Assembly (NCBI GenBank): GCA_900468805.1
Contig: UEIF01000048.1
Span: 62,001 to 126,000, forward strand
Origin: Hyphomicrobiales bacterium
Lineage (GTDB): Bacteria > Pseudomonadota > Alphaproteobacteria > Rhizobiales > Rhizobiaceae
Direction of reading: 5' to 3'
Length of the DNA stretch: 64,000 nt
Under the pieces are notes generated by a model. That model searched no databases. It was not told where the DNA came from and saw nothing but the letters and a program-made list of their open reading frames with translations. The number at the start of each line of letters is the position of its first letter. Position 1 is the stretch's first letter. This document shows positions 1 to 7,986 of the stretch, in pieces. The translations under genes and the position numbers were made by a program.

Positions 1-2
1 GC

Positions 3-1688
3 GACGGCGAGGAAGGCCGCGACGAGATGAGCGAACTCGAAGAGCGCATCGCCAAGACGAAGCTCTCCAAGGAAGCTCGTGAAAAGGCTGACGCTGAACT
101 GAAGAAGCTGCGCCAGATGAGCCCGATGTCGGCTGAAGCCACCGTCGTGCGCAATTATCTGGACTGGCTGCTCGGTATACCCTGGGGCAAGAAGTCGAAG
201 ATCAAGTCCGATCTCAACAATGCCGAGAAGATCCTCGAAGCCGATCACTTCGGTCTCGACAAGGTCAAGGAGCGCATTGTCGAGTATCTGGCGGTTCAGG
301 CTCGCGCTACCAAGATCAAGGGCCCGATCCTGTGCCTCGTCGGTCCTCCGGGCGTCGGCAAGACCTCGCTTGCCCAGTCGATCGCCAAGGCGACCGGCCG
401 CGAATACATTCGCATGGCTCTCGGCGGCGTTCGTGACGAAGCTGAAATCCGCGGTCACCGCCGCACCTATATCGGCTCGATGCCCGGCAAGGTCATCCAG
501 TCGATGAAGAAGGCGAAGAAGTCGAACCCACTCTTCCTCCTGGATGAGATCGACAAGCTTGGCCAGGACTATCGCGGCGATCCGTCTTCCGCTCTGCTCG
601 AGGTGCTGGACCCGGCTCAGAACTCGACCTTCATGGACCACTACCTGGAAGTCGAATACGACCTGTCTGACGTGATGTTCATCACCACGGCGAATACGCT
701 GAACATTCCGGCTCCGCTGATGGACCGCATGGAAGTCATCCGTATCGCCGGCTACACCGAAGACGAAAAGCGCGAGATCGCCAAGCGGCACCTGCTGCCG
801 AAGGCCATCAAGGAACATGCGCTGCAGCCGGACGAATTCTCGGTCAGCGACGATGCCCTGATGGCGATCAGCCAGCAGTACACCCGCGAAGCCGGTGTCC
901 GTAACTTCGAACGCGAACTGATGAAGCTCGCCCGCAAGGCGGTCACCGAGATCATCAAGGGCAAGACGAAGGCGGTTCATGTCACGGCGGCGAACATCGA
1001 CGACTATCTCGGCGTTCCGCGCTTCCGCCACGGCGAAGCCGAACGCGAAGATCAGGTTGGTGTTGTCACGGGTCTTGCCTGGACGGAAGTCGGCGGCGAA
1101 CTGCTGACGATCGAAGGCGTCATGATGCCCGGCAAGGGCCGCATGACCGTCACCGGCAACCTGAAGGAAGTGATGAAGGAATCGATCTCGGCAGCGGCAT
1201 CTTATGTCCGCTCGCGCGCCGTCGATTTCGGCATCGAGCCGCCGCGTTTCGACAAGAGCGACATTCACGTGCACGTGCCGGAAGGCGCGACGCCGAAGGA
1301 TGGCCCGTCGGCCGGTGTCGCCATGGCAACCGCGATCGTCTCGATCATGACTGGCATTCCGGTCAACAAGGATGTGGCAATGACGGGTGAAATCACCCTG
1401 CGCGGTCGCATTCTGCCGATCGGCGGCCTGAAGGAAAAGCTGCTCGCTGCACTTCGCGGCGGCATCAAGAAGGTACTGATTCCGGAAGAGAATGCCAAGG
1501 ATCTGGCCGAGATTCCGGACAATGTGAAGAACAACATGGAGATCATTCCGGTCTCCCGCATGGGCGAAGTGATCAAGCATGCGCTGCTGCGTCGTCCCGA
1601 GCCGATCGAGTGGGATGGCACGGTGGAAACGCCCGTCATTGCGACGGTCGAAGGGCTTGATGATGCAGGTGCGACCATAGCTCATTGA
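3..1688 (+). CDS. lon: ATP-dependent protease Lon, 3' part
   Basis: The frame is open from the first bases of the window, so the N-terminal substrate-recognition region lies outside and only the C-terminal 561 residues are seen. The visible part holds the AAA+ module (Walker A GPPGVGKT encoded at 342-365, Walker B LFLLDEID near 531-555) followed by the Lon protease domain. That domain has the catalytic Ser in GPSAG (codon 1308-1310) and the catalytic Lys in the GGLKEK motif (1422-1439). Lon is a cytosolic homo-hexamer that degrades misfolded and regulatory proteins. The gene ends with a short acidic tail and an intrinsic terminator, and hupB follows, the usual rhizobial order. A Met codon at 27 is internal, not the start. 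Confidence 0.97.
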   Translation, partial: DGEEGRDEMSELEERIAKTKLSKEAREKADAELKKLRQMSPMSAEATVVRNYLDWLLGIPWGKKSKIKSDLNNAEKILEADHFGLDKVKERIVEYLAVQARATKIKGPILCLVGPPGVGKTSLAQSIAKATGREYIRMALGGVRDEAEIRGHRRTYIGSMPGKVIQSMKKAKKSNPLFLLDEIDKLGQDYRGDPSSALLEVLDPAQNSTFMDHYLEVEYDLSDVMFITTANTLNIPAPLMDRMEVIRIAGYTEDEKREIAKRHLLPKAIKEHALQPDEFSVSDDALMAISQQYTREAGVRNFERELMKLARKAVTEIIKGKTKAVHVTAANIDDYLGVPRFRHGEAEREDQVGVVTGLAWTEVGGELLTIEGVMMPGKGRMTVTGNLKEVMKESISAAASYVRSRAVDFGIEPPRFDKSDIHVHVPEGATPKDGPSAGVAMATAIVSIMTGIPVNKDVAMTGEITLRGRILPIGGLKEKLLAALRGGIKKVLIPEENAKDLAEIPDNVKNNMEIIPVSRMGEVIKHALLRRPEPIEWDGTVETPVIATVEGLDDAGATIAH

Positions 1689-1729
1689 GCCTTGGCCGCC
1701 ACATTTATGCCCAATTGTTACAAATCTTG

Positions 1730-1761
1730 AAAAAGGCCGGCGGTAACGCCGGCCTTTTTTT
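1730..1761 (+). terminator. Intrinsic terminator of lon
   Basis: GC-rich stem (AAGGCCGGCG paired with CGCCGGCCTT) around a GTAA loop, followed directly by a run of Ts. It lies 42 bases after the lon stop. Confidence 0.93.
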
Positions 1762-1896
1762 GTGAAAACGTCATGTAGGCGCTTGCTTTTCCTTGATTTG
1801 CAGGGTTTTTGGGTTCCCGGCGGGCCTGATGAAAGCGATTTCTGCGCCTAGCTTACAGATGGAGTTGTTTCAAACCATAGAGAAAGGGGTGGAAAC

Positions 1897-2172
1897 ATGA
1901 ACAAGAATGAACTCGTGTCCGCAGTAGCCGAAAAGGCTGGACTCACGAAGTCTGACGCAGCATCTGCCGTCGACGCAGTTTTTGATGTTGTGCAGGCTGA
2001 ACTGAAGAACAAGGGCGACATCCGTCTTGCTGGCTTCGGCAGCTTCACGGTTTCTCATCGCGCTGCCACGAAGGGTCGCAACCCGTCGACCGGCGCCGAA
2101 GTCGACATCCCGGCACGCAACGTGCCGAAGTTCACGCCCGGCAAGGGCCTGAAGGACGCCGTCAACGGCTGA
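1897..2172 (+). CDS. hupB: DNA-binding protein HU-beta
   Basis: A 91-residue protein of the full length expected for HU. It starts MNKNELVSAVAEKAGL and carries the HU signature GFGSFTVSHRAATKGRNPSTG-like arm (about residues 46-66), with the DNA-intercalating RNPSTG tip. It would form dimers that bend and compact the nucleoid. An AAAGGGGTGG ribosome-binding site lies just upstream of the ATG. It stands alone between two terminators, so it is likely a monocistronic, strongly expressed gene. Confidence 0.97.
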   Translation: MNKNELVSAVAEKAGLTKSDAASAVDAVFDVVQAELKNKGDIRLAGFGSFTVSHRAATKGRNPSTGAEVDIPARNVPKFTPGKGLKDAVNG

Positions 2173-2224
2173 TACGAGATTGTCCGCTGGCCGTAAACGA
2201 GAACGGCCGTGCAGGATTTTGAGG

Positions 2225-2254
2225 GGGGTTCGGCATCGCCGGACCCCTTTTTGT
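2225..2254 (+). terminator. Intrinsic terminator of hupB
   Basis: Ten-base-pair stem GGGGTTCGGC / GCCGGACCCC with an ATC loop and one G-U pair, then five Ts. Confidence 0.93.
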
Positions 2255-2300
2255 TTTCGCCGCTTGCTGCACTCGGTACTTTGTCTTACGACGACAATGT

Positions 2301-2445
2301 TCTCAGGGCGGGGTGAAAGTCCCCACCGGCGGTAAGGGCTGAGGCCTGGGCCCGCGAGCGCCTTCTCAAGCCTCTGCTTGGAAAGGGTCAGCAGATCCGG
2401 TGTGATTCCGGAGCCGACGGTTAAAGTCCGGATGAAAGAGAATGA
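2301..2445 (+). promoter_or_regulatory. FMN riboswitch (RFN element)
   Basis: All conserved RFN blocks are present in order. The 5' block TCTCAGGGCGGGGTGAAAGT opens it, then CCCCACCGGCGGTA, a variable arm, GTCAGCAGATCCGGTG, GATTCCGGAGCCGACGGT, and the closing AGTCCGGATGAAAGAGA. The first TCTC and the last GAGA can form helix P1. RFN elements bind FMN and switch off riboflavin synthesis or uptake genes. The next gene is an EamA-type membrane transporter, which fits control of riboflavin import. Confidence 0.96.
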
Positions 2446-2522
2446 GCATGGCCGCGCGCGGGCAGGGATCTGCAGGCGTCTGCGTGCCGTCGCCTCATGC
2501 GTCCTGATTTATGTTTGGTCTC

Positions 2523-2639
2523 CTGCATAATTCCCCAAGTCGGAATCGATTTAGGGGCGAAATTATGCAGCAATTCAAAGTTCGACAGCGTCCTTTGCGC
2601 GTCTGAAAAGACGCGCGGCGCTGTAGTCCGGATGGAAGA
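2523..2639 (+). promoter_or_regulatory. Probable expression platform of the FMN riboswitch
   Basis: Between the aptamer and the transporter start lie two strong hairpins. The first pairs CTGCATAATTCCCC (2523-2536) with GGGG (2554-2557) and AATTATGCAG (2561-2570). The second is GCGCGTCT-GAAA-AGACGCGC (2597-2616) enclosed by ACAGCG (2585-2590) and CGCTGT (2619-2624). Neither has a T-run, so control is more likely at translation than by intrinsic termination. The bases just after the second hairpin, AGTCCGGATGGAAGA (2625-2639), nearly repeat the 3' strand of the aptamer and overlap the start region. Confidence 0.55.
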
Positions 2640-2640
2640 C

Positions 2641-3540
2641 ATGAATCAGAATTCCCTTGCAGCCTCGCATTCCCGCGCCGTTGCCGGTGCAGCCTTCATG
2701 GTGCTTGGAGGCGTCGTCTTCTCGCTCCTCAATGTCGTCACCCAGTGGCTCACGATGACGCTTGCCTTCCCGGCGACTTCCACAGCCTTCTGGCAATACG
2801 GCTTCGCCTTTCTTTTTTCGTTGCCCTTTCTGCGCAAGGTCGGTCTTTCCGCCATGCGCACGGACTATCCCTGGCGGCATGTCGTGCGCGTCGTCTTTGC
2901 CGCGCTCGGCGTCGAGGCCTGGGTTTCCGGCCTTGCCTCGGTGCCGATCTGGCAGGCGATCGCGCTCGTCATGACCTCGCCCTTCTTCATCATTCTCGGC
3001 GCGCGCCTGTTCCTCGGCGAACGGGTCGGACCTGCTCGCTGGATGGCGACGGGAACAGGCTTTGTCGGAGCGATGATCATCCTTCAGCCTTGGTCGGACA
3101 GCTTCACCTGGGCGGCACTTCTACCTGTTATTTCGGCCCTGCTTTGGGGCGCCTCCTCGCTCATCACCAAGAGCCTGACCGGCATCGAGAAGCCGGAGAC
3201 GATCACCGTCTGGCTGCTGGTGCTGCTGACGCCGATCAATGGCGGCCTGGCGCTCGCAGTGGGCTTCGCAGTGCCGACGGGCGCAGCGCTTGCGCTTTTC
3301 CTTCTGGCAGGCCTCCTGACGGTCGTGGCGCAATATCTGCTGACCCTTGCCTATGCGAGTGCCGACGCCGCCTATGTGCAGCCCTTCGATGACCTGAAGC
3401 TGCCGTTGAACGTGCTCGCGGGTTGGCTTTTCTTCGGCTATGCGCCGGCTGGTTATCTGTGGCTCGGGGCAGCGCTCATTCTCGCCGCGTCGCTCTTCAT
3501 CATGCGCATCGAGATGCGTCGCGAACGGCAGGCGGCCTGA
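2641..3540 (+). CDS. ribN: Riboflavin transporter RibN (EamA/DMT family)
   Basis: An integral inner-membrane protein of 299 residues from the chosen ATG, with about ten hydrophobic segments arranged as two EamA repeats, the normal size for the drug/metabolite transporter superfamily. The ribN family of rhizobia is an RFN-controlled riboflavin importer, and the complete FMN riboswitch directly upstream is the main reason for this assignment. The frame is open from 2497, but residues before MNQNSL are non-hydrophobic and overlap the riboswitch platform. ATG 2641 or ATG 2632 (three residues longer) are the realistic starts. Without the riboswitch it would only be called an EamA transporter. Confidence 0.85.
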   Translation: MNQNSLAASHSRAVAGAAFMVLGGVVFSLLNVVTQWLTMTLAFPATSTAFWQYGFAFLFSLPFLRKVGLSAMRTDYPWRHVVRVVFAALGVEAWVSGLASVPIWQAIALVMTSPFFIILGARLFLGERVGPARWMATGTGFVGAMIILQPWSDSFTWAALLPVISALLWGASSLITKSLTGIEKPETITVWLLVLLTPINGGLALAVGFAVPTGAALALFLLAGLLTVVAQYLLTLAYASADAAYVQPFDDLKLPLNVLAGWLFFGYAPAGYLWLGAALILAASLFIMRIEMRRERQAA

Positions 3541-3564
3541 CGCGAACTGTACAAATGTCGCAGG

Positions 3565-3582
3565 CTGTCATGTGTCTGTCAT
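3565..3582 (+). promoter_or_regulatory. Pho box (PhoB binding site)
   Basis: Two perfect 7-base direct repeats CTGTCAT (3565-3571 and 3576-3582) are separated by the 4 bases GTGT, the exact geometry of the 18-base Pho box bound by PhoB. The site is 54 bases upstream of the start codon of the phytase-like gene and in a position to overlap the -35 region. Confidence 0.85.
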
Positions 3583-3635
3583 GGCAGTCCCGCAAAAACC
3601 CTCTGTTCGATTTTTTCGGCATTGGGGGATTTTCA

Positions 3636-5837
3636 ATGACATCGTCTTCGCGCAAGGCAGCGATTGCTGCCGTGCTTTTCGCGTCCGTTGCCTTCCCGGC
3701 AGCGGCTGAGCCGGTTTTCAACCGCATCGCCTCTTTCCCGGTCGCGACCAACCTGCCGGCCGACAAGGACAAGCTTTCGACCACCTCGGCCGAAATCATC
3801 ACCGCCTCGCAGGATGGCAACACGCTGATCTACAGCGATAGCCCGCTCGGCGCGATCGGCTTCATCGACATCACAGATGCCAAGGCACCCAAGGCCGGCG
3901 GCGCGCTGATGATGGACGGCGAGCCGACCTCGGTCACATCAGCAGCCGGCAAGGCGCTCGTCGCAGTCAACACCAGCGAGAGCAAGCAGAAGCCGTCCGG
4001 TCGTCTGGCGATCGTCGATATCGCCAGCAAGAAGATCGACGCGACCTGCGATCTCGGCGGTCAGCCTGATTCGATCGCCCTCAACAAGGACAGGACGCTC
4101 GGCACCATTGCCATCGAAAATGAGCGCGACGAAGAGGTCAACGACGGCAAGATCCCGCAGATGCCGGCTGGCGACCTCGTCGTCTTCCAGGTCAAGACCG
4201 ACGGCACCGTCGATTGCGGCACGATCAAGCATGTCGCCCTGACCGGTCTCACAGGCGTTGCCCCGGAAGATCCGGAGCCGGAATTCGTTGCCTTCAACAG
4301 CCAGAACGAAATTGCGCTCACGCTGCAGGAAAACAACGAGATCATCATTCTCGACGGCACGACCGGCACGGTGAAGACACACTTCACCGCCGGCAGCACC
4401 GATCTTTCGGGCATCGACACCAAGCGTGACGGCGCCTTGAAGTTCACCGGCGAGAAGAAGGGCGTCCTGCGTGAGCCGGACGCGGTGAAGTGGCTGGACG
4501 ACAACCGTCTCGTCGTCGCCAACGAAGGCGACTATGAAGGCGGCTCGCGCGGCTTCACCATCTTCGACAAGACCGGCAAGGTTCTCTACGAATCGGGTAG
4601 CTCTTTCGAGCGCGCCGTAGCGGCCCTCGGCCATTATCCGGAAAGCCGCTCCTCGTCGAAGGGCGTCGAGCCGGAGGGTCTCGAAGCCGCCAAGTTCGGC
4701 GATGACAATCTGTTCTTCGTGCTGGCCGAGCGCGCTTCCGTCGTCGGCGTCTACAAGGATACGGGTGCTGATCCGGAACTGCTGCAGATTTTGCCGTCAG
4801 GCATTTCCCCGGAAGGCGCGATTGCCATTCCGCAGCGTAACCTGTTTGCCACCGCCAACGAACTCGACCTCGGCAAAGATGGGGGCACGCGTTCGCACGT
4901 CATGATCTATGAGCGCGGCGAAGGCGAAAAGGCCTATCCGCACATCGTCTCCGCCGAGAAGGATGGCAACCCGATCGGCTTCGCAGCCCTTTCGGGCCTC
5001 GCCGCCGTTCCGGGCAAGCCGGGCATGCTCTACGCCGTCAGCGATAGCGTCCTGGGCTCGCAGCCGACGATCTACACGATCGACGCCACCAAGAAGCCGG
5101 CCGTCATCACCGACGCCCTCGTCGTCAAGCGTGACGGTGCTCCGGCCCAGAAGCTCGACATCGAAGGCATTGCCGTTGCTGCCGACGGTTCCTTCTGGCT
5201 GGCTTCGGAAGGCTACACCGAGCGTCTCGTGCCGCACGCCCTCTACAACGTCACCGCCAAGGGCGACATCAAGACCGAGATCGCCCTGCCGAAGGAACTG
5301 CTCGCCAACGAAATCCGATATGGCTTCGAAGGTGTGACGATCATCGGTACCGGTGACGACGCAACGCTCTGGATGGCCGTTCAGCGCGAGTGGAACGACG
5401 ATCAGAAGGGCTTCGTAAAGCTCCTCTCCTATAACCCGAAGAAGAAGGAATGGGGCGGCGTTCGCTACCCGCTCGACAAGAGCGAAGGCGGCTGGGTCGG
5501 CCTCTCCGAAATTACCGCCCAGGGCGACAGCGTCTACATCATCGAGCGCGACAACCTCGTCGGCGATGCAGCCAAGCTGAAGAAGCTCTACAAGGTCGCA
5601 ATCTCCGACCTGAAGCCGGGCAAGCTCGGCGGCGAACTGCCTGTCGTCAAGAAAACGGAAGCCCATGACTTCATCGGCGACCTGAAGTCGGCCACCAACG
5701 GCTATGTTCTCGACAAGCTGGAAGGCTTTGCTTTCGACGCATCGGGCAAGGCCTTTGCCGTGACCGACAATGACGGCGTCAGCGATTCTTCGGGCGAGAC
5801 CCTCTTCTTCCCGGTCAACCTGACCGCCACGAACTGA
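3636..5837 (+). CDS. Exported phytase-like esterase
   Basis: 733 residues from ATG 3636, which has a GGGGGA ribosome-binding site and opens a clear signal peptide (basic MTSSSRK, hydrophobic core, cleavage near AFPAAAEP). The open frame extends further upstream but crosses the Pho box, so the longer start is rejected. The first half (about residues 40-400) looks like a repeat-bearing beta-propeller with phrases such as GFIDITDA, LAIVDIASK and EIIILDGTTG. The second half (about 430-730) matches the esterase-like activity of phytase family (DIEGIAVAADGSFWLASEG, YGFEGVTI, EGFAFDASGKAFAVTDNDG). It is probably periplasmic. Substrate is unknown; a phosphate ester is suggested by the Pho box rather than shown by the sequence. 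An intrinsic terminator follows. Confidence 0.82.
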   Translation: MTSSSRKAAIAAVLFASVAFPAAAEPVFNRIASFPVATNLPADKDKLSTTSAEIITASQDGNTLIYSDSPLGAIGFIDITDAKAPKAGGALMMDGEPTSVTSAAGKALVAVNTSESKQKPSGRLAIVDIASKKIDATCDLGGQPDSIALNKDRTLGTIAIENERDEEVNDGKIPQMPAGDLVVFQVKTDGTVDCGTIKHVALTGLTGVAPEDPEPEFVAFNSQNEIALTLQENNEIIILDGTTGTVKTHFTAGSTDLSGIDTKRDGALKFTGEKKGVLREPDAVKWLDDNRLVVANEGDYEGGSRGFTIFDKTGKVLYESGSSFERAVAALGHYPESRSSSKGVEPEGLEAAKFGDDNLFFVLAERASVVGVYKDTGADPELLQILPSGISPEGAIAIPQRNLFATANELDLGKDGGTRSHVMIYERGEGEKAYPHIVSAEKDGNPIGFAALSGLAAVPGKPGMLYAVSDSVLGSQPTIYTIDATKKPAVITDALVVKRDGAPAQKLDIEGIAVAADGSFWLASEGYTERLVPHALYNVTAKGDIKTEIALPKELLANEIRYGFEGVTIIGTGDDATLWMAVQREWNDDQKGFVKLLSYNPKKKEWGGVRYPLDKSEGGWVGLSEITAQGDSVYIIERDNLVGDAAKLKKLYKVAISDLKPGKLGGELPVVKKTEAHDFIGDLKSATNGYVLDKLEGFAFDASGKAFAVTDNDGVSDSSGETLFFPVNLTATN

Positions 5838-5858
5838 GTTCGCATTTCCACGAGATGG

Positions 5859-5887
5859 AAAGGCCGGGTTTTCGCCCGGCCTTTTTT
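5859..5887 (+). terminator. Intrinsic terminator of the phytase-like gene
   Basis: Stem AAGGCCGGG / CCCGGCC(TT) with a TTTTCG loop and a six-T tail. Confidence 0.92.
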
Positions 5888-5921
5888 CTTTGGTCCAATC
5901 GTGTCGGGCGATCTGGCGTGC

Positions 5922-6821
5922 TTAGGTCATGAATCTGGGAAGGGCAGCCGCCAAGGCGTCGACGGCAAGGCGGACCTTGAGCGGCAAATGCGGTGTCTGT
6001 AGCCAAAGGGCATGGCAGTCGTAGAGAAACGCCGGCTGCTCCGACAGCAGCACGTCGAGCGTTCCTGCCTGTACGCGGTCGCGAATCAGCCAATAGGGCA
6101 GCCAGGCAAGCCCCATGCCGGCCACTGCCGCGTCGGCAATCGCATCGAGATCATCGAGCCGCAGCCGGCTGTTCGGCCGTATTTCCAGGGGAGGGTGGTC
6201 GATGCGCGGAAAGAGCCAGGGGCGAAAGCGAGCCGAGCGCGCGTAAATGATCGCGTCATGCCTGCCGAGATCCTCCAGTTGCTGCGGCCTGCCGTGTACC
6301 TCGAGATAGGCCGGCGAGGCGCAGACCACCATGCGCTGACGCGCCAGGCGACGAGCGATGACGTGCGACCGGTCCTCGAGTTCTCCGGTGCGGATCGCGA
6401 GATCATAGCCGTCTTCTGCAAGATCGATGATGGGATCGCCGAGCGACAGGTTGAGTTCTAGAGTTGGATATCGCCGGGTGAGTTCGAGCAGAACCGGGAG
6501 CACGCAGTGCCGGCCGAAATGCGCTGGCATGGCGACACGCAGCTTTCCGCAGGGTTCGGAAAGGTGATCGATTGCGAGTGCGTCTGCCGCCTCCGTCTCG
6601 GCAAGGATCATCCGGCAGCGCTCGTAATAGGCACGCCCAAAATCCGTCAGGCTCTGGCGGCGCGTCGTGCGATTGAGCAAGCTGACACCCAGCCGCTCCT
6701 CTAGAAACCGAATGTGCTTGCCGACCATCGGCCCGGACAGGCCAAGCGCGGTCGCCGCTGCTGCAAAGGAGCCGAGATCGACGGCCTTCACAAAAACGGT
6801 CATGCTGGTGAGGCGATCCAT
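5922..6821 (-). CDS. LysR-family transcriptional regulator
   Basis: 299 residues, the standard LysR length. The N-terminus is a winged helix-turn-helix (MDRLTSMTVFVKAVDLGSF, then AATALGLSGPMVGKHI and LLNRTTRRQSLT), and the rest is a periplasmic-binding-protein-like effector domain. It is transcribed divergently from the oxidoreductase gene at 6926 with about 104 bases between starts, the normal layout for a LysR regulator and its target. I could not pick out a convincing T-N11-A box in that gap. Effector unknown. Confidence 0.92.
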   Translation of the reverse strand: MDRLTSMTVFVKAVDLGSFAAAATALGLSGPMVGKHIRFLEERLGVSLLNRTTRRQSLTDFGRAYYERCRMILAETEAADALAIDHLSEPCGKLRVAMPAHFGRHCVLPVLLELTRRYPTLELNLSLGDPIIDLAEDGYDLAIRTGELEDRSHVIARRLARQRMVVCASPAYLEVHGRPQQLEDLGRHDAIIYARSARFRPWLFPRIDHPPLEIRPNSRLRLDDLDAIADAAVAGMGLAWLPYWLIRDRVQAGTLDVLLSEQPAFLYDCHALWLQTPHLPLKVRLAVDALAAALPRFMT

Positions 6822-6925
6822 ATTACAAACTCATGGTTTCTTCTGTCTTGCTCTTCGGCCAATTTATCTTCAACTGCTTGGTCGTCATAGCTCATTCGTT
6901 TCAATCGTTTTGGAGTTGATGGCAA

Positions 6926-7915
6926 ATGGCACGCATAATCCGCTTTCACGAACTCGGCGGTCCCGAGGTTCTTCGCATTGAACATGTTGATGTGACACCA
7001 CCCGGGCCGGGGCAGGTTCAAATCCGGGTCAAGGCGCTGGGCATCAACAGGGCCGAGGCGCTGCTGCGGTCCGGCGCCTACATCGAGATGGCACCTCTGC
7101 CGTCTGGCCTGGGTCTGGAGGCGGCCGGCATCGTCGAAGCGGTAGGCGAGGGCGTGGAGAGTGTTGCGCCGGGTGACGGCGCCAGCATCATTCCGCCGAC
7201 CTCCATGGTGCGCACGCCCGCTTACGGTGAACTCGTCACATTCAACGCCGAATCCGTCGTCAGGCATCCGCCGTCTCTCTCCTGGGTGACGGCGGCCGCG
7301 ACCTGGATGCAGTATCTCACTGCCTATGGCGCGCTCATCGATATTGCCCGGCTGCAGAAGGGGGATTTCATTGCGGTTACTGCGGCATCGAGCAGCGTGG
7401 GGATTGCCGCGATCCAGATCGCCAACATGGTAGGCGCCACGCCGATCGCGATCACCAGGACCGGGAAAAAACGTCAGTCACTACAGGATGTCGGTGCTGC
7501 GCATGTGATTGCAGCGCAGGAAGAGGACCTTGAGGCAAGGCTGAGTGAAATCGCCGGGGCGGAAGGCGTCCGCGTCGTCTTCGATGCCGTGGCAGGCCCG
7601 ATCTTCGAACCGCTGACGGCAGCAATGTCCTTGGGCGGCATTCTGATCGAATATGGTGGACTGAGCACGGCGCGAACACCTTTTCCGCTGCCCGCCGTAC
7701 TCGGCAAATTCCTGACGCTGCGGGGCTATCTCGTTCATGAGATCACGCGCGATCCGGCCCGACTGGAAGCGGCAAAGCGCTTCATACTGGAAGGGCTCGA
7801 ATCCGGGGCTCTCGAACCCGTCATAGCGAGGACATTCCCTTTCGAGCAGATCGTTGAGGCGCATCGCTTCCTGGAATCGAACGAGCAGTTCGGCAAGATT
7901 GTCCTGACGGTTTGA
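6926..7915 (+). CDS. Zinc-independent alcohol dehydrogenase/quinone oxidoreductase family protein
   Basis: 329 residues of the medium-chain dehydrogenase/reductase fold. An N-terminal GroES-like domain (GPGQVQIRVKALGINRAEAL, GLEAAGIVEAVGEGV) is followed by a Rossmann NADP-binding domain (AASSSVGIAAIQIANMVGA). The cysteine and histidine ligands of zinc alcohol dehydrogenases are missing, which points to the quinone-oxidoreductase branch. It probably reduces a quinone or enone with NADPH in the cytosol. Likely controlled by the divergent LysR protein. Confidence 0.88.
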   Translation: MARIIRFHELGGPEVLRIEHVDVTPPGPGQVQIRVKALGINRAEALLRSGAYIEMAPLPSGLGLEAAGIVEAVGEGVESVAPGDGASIIPPTSMVRTPAYGELVTFNAESVVRHPPSLSWVTAAATWMQYLTAYGALIDIARLQKGDFIAVTAASSSVGIAAIQIANMVGATPIAITRTGKKRQSLQDVGAAHVIAAQEEDLEARLSEIAGAEGVRVVFDAVAGPIFEPLTAAMSLGGILIEYGGLSTARTPFPLPAVLGKFLTLRGYLVHEITRDPARLEAAKRFILEGLESGALEPVIARTFPFEQIVEAHRFLESNEQFGKIVLTV

Positions 7916-7986
7916 TCCGGTTCGCGCCGAACGAATATCTCAGGCCCGGCCGATTCAGCCGGTCGGGCCCGAAGAACAGCCAGTGC

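Noticed and set aside
2497..2640. Longer N-terminus for RibN starting at 2497
   Set aside because: The extra 48 residues are not conserved-looking and would be encoded by the riboswitch platform hairpins.
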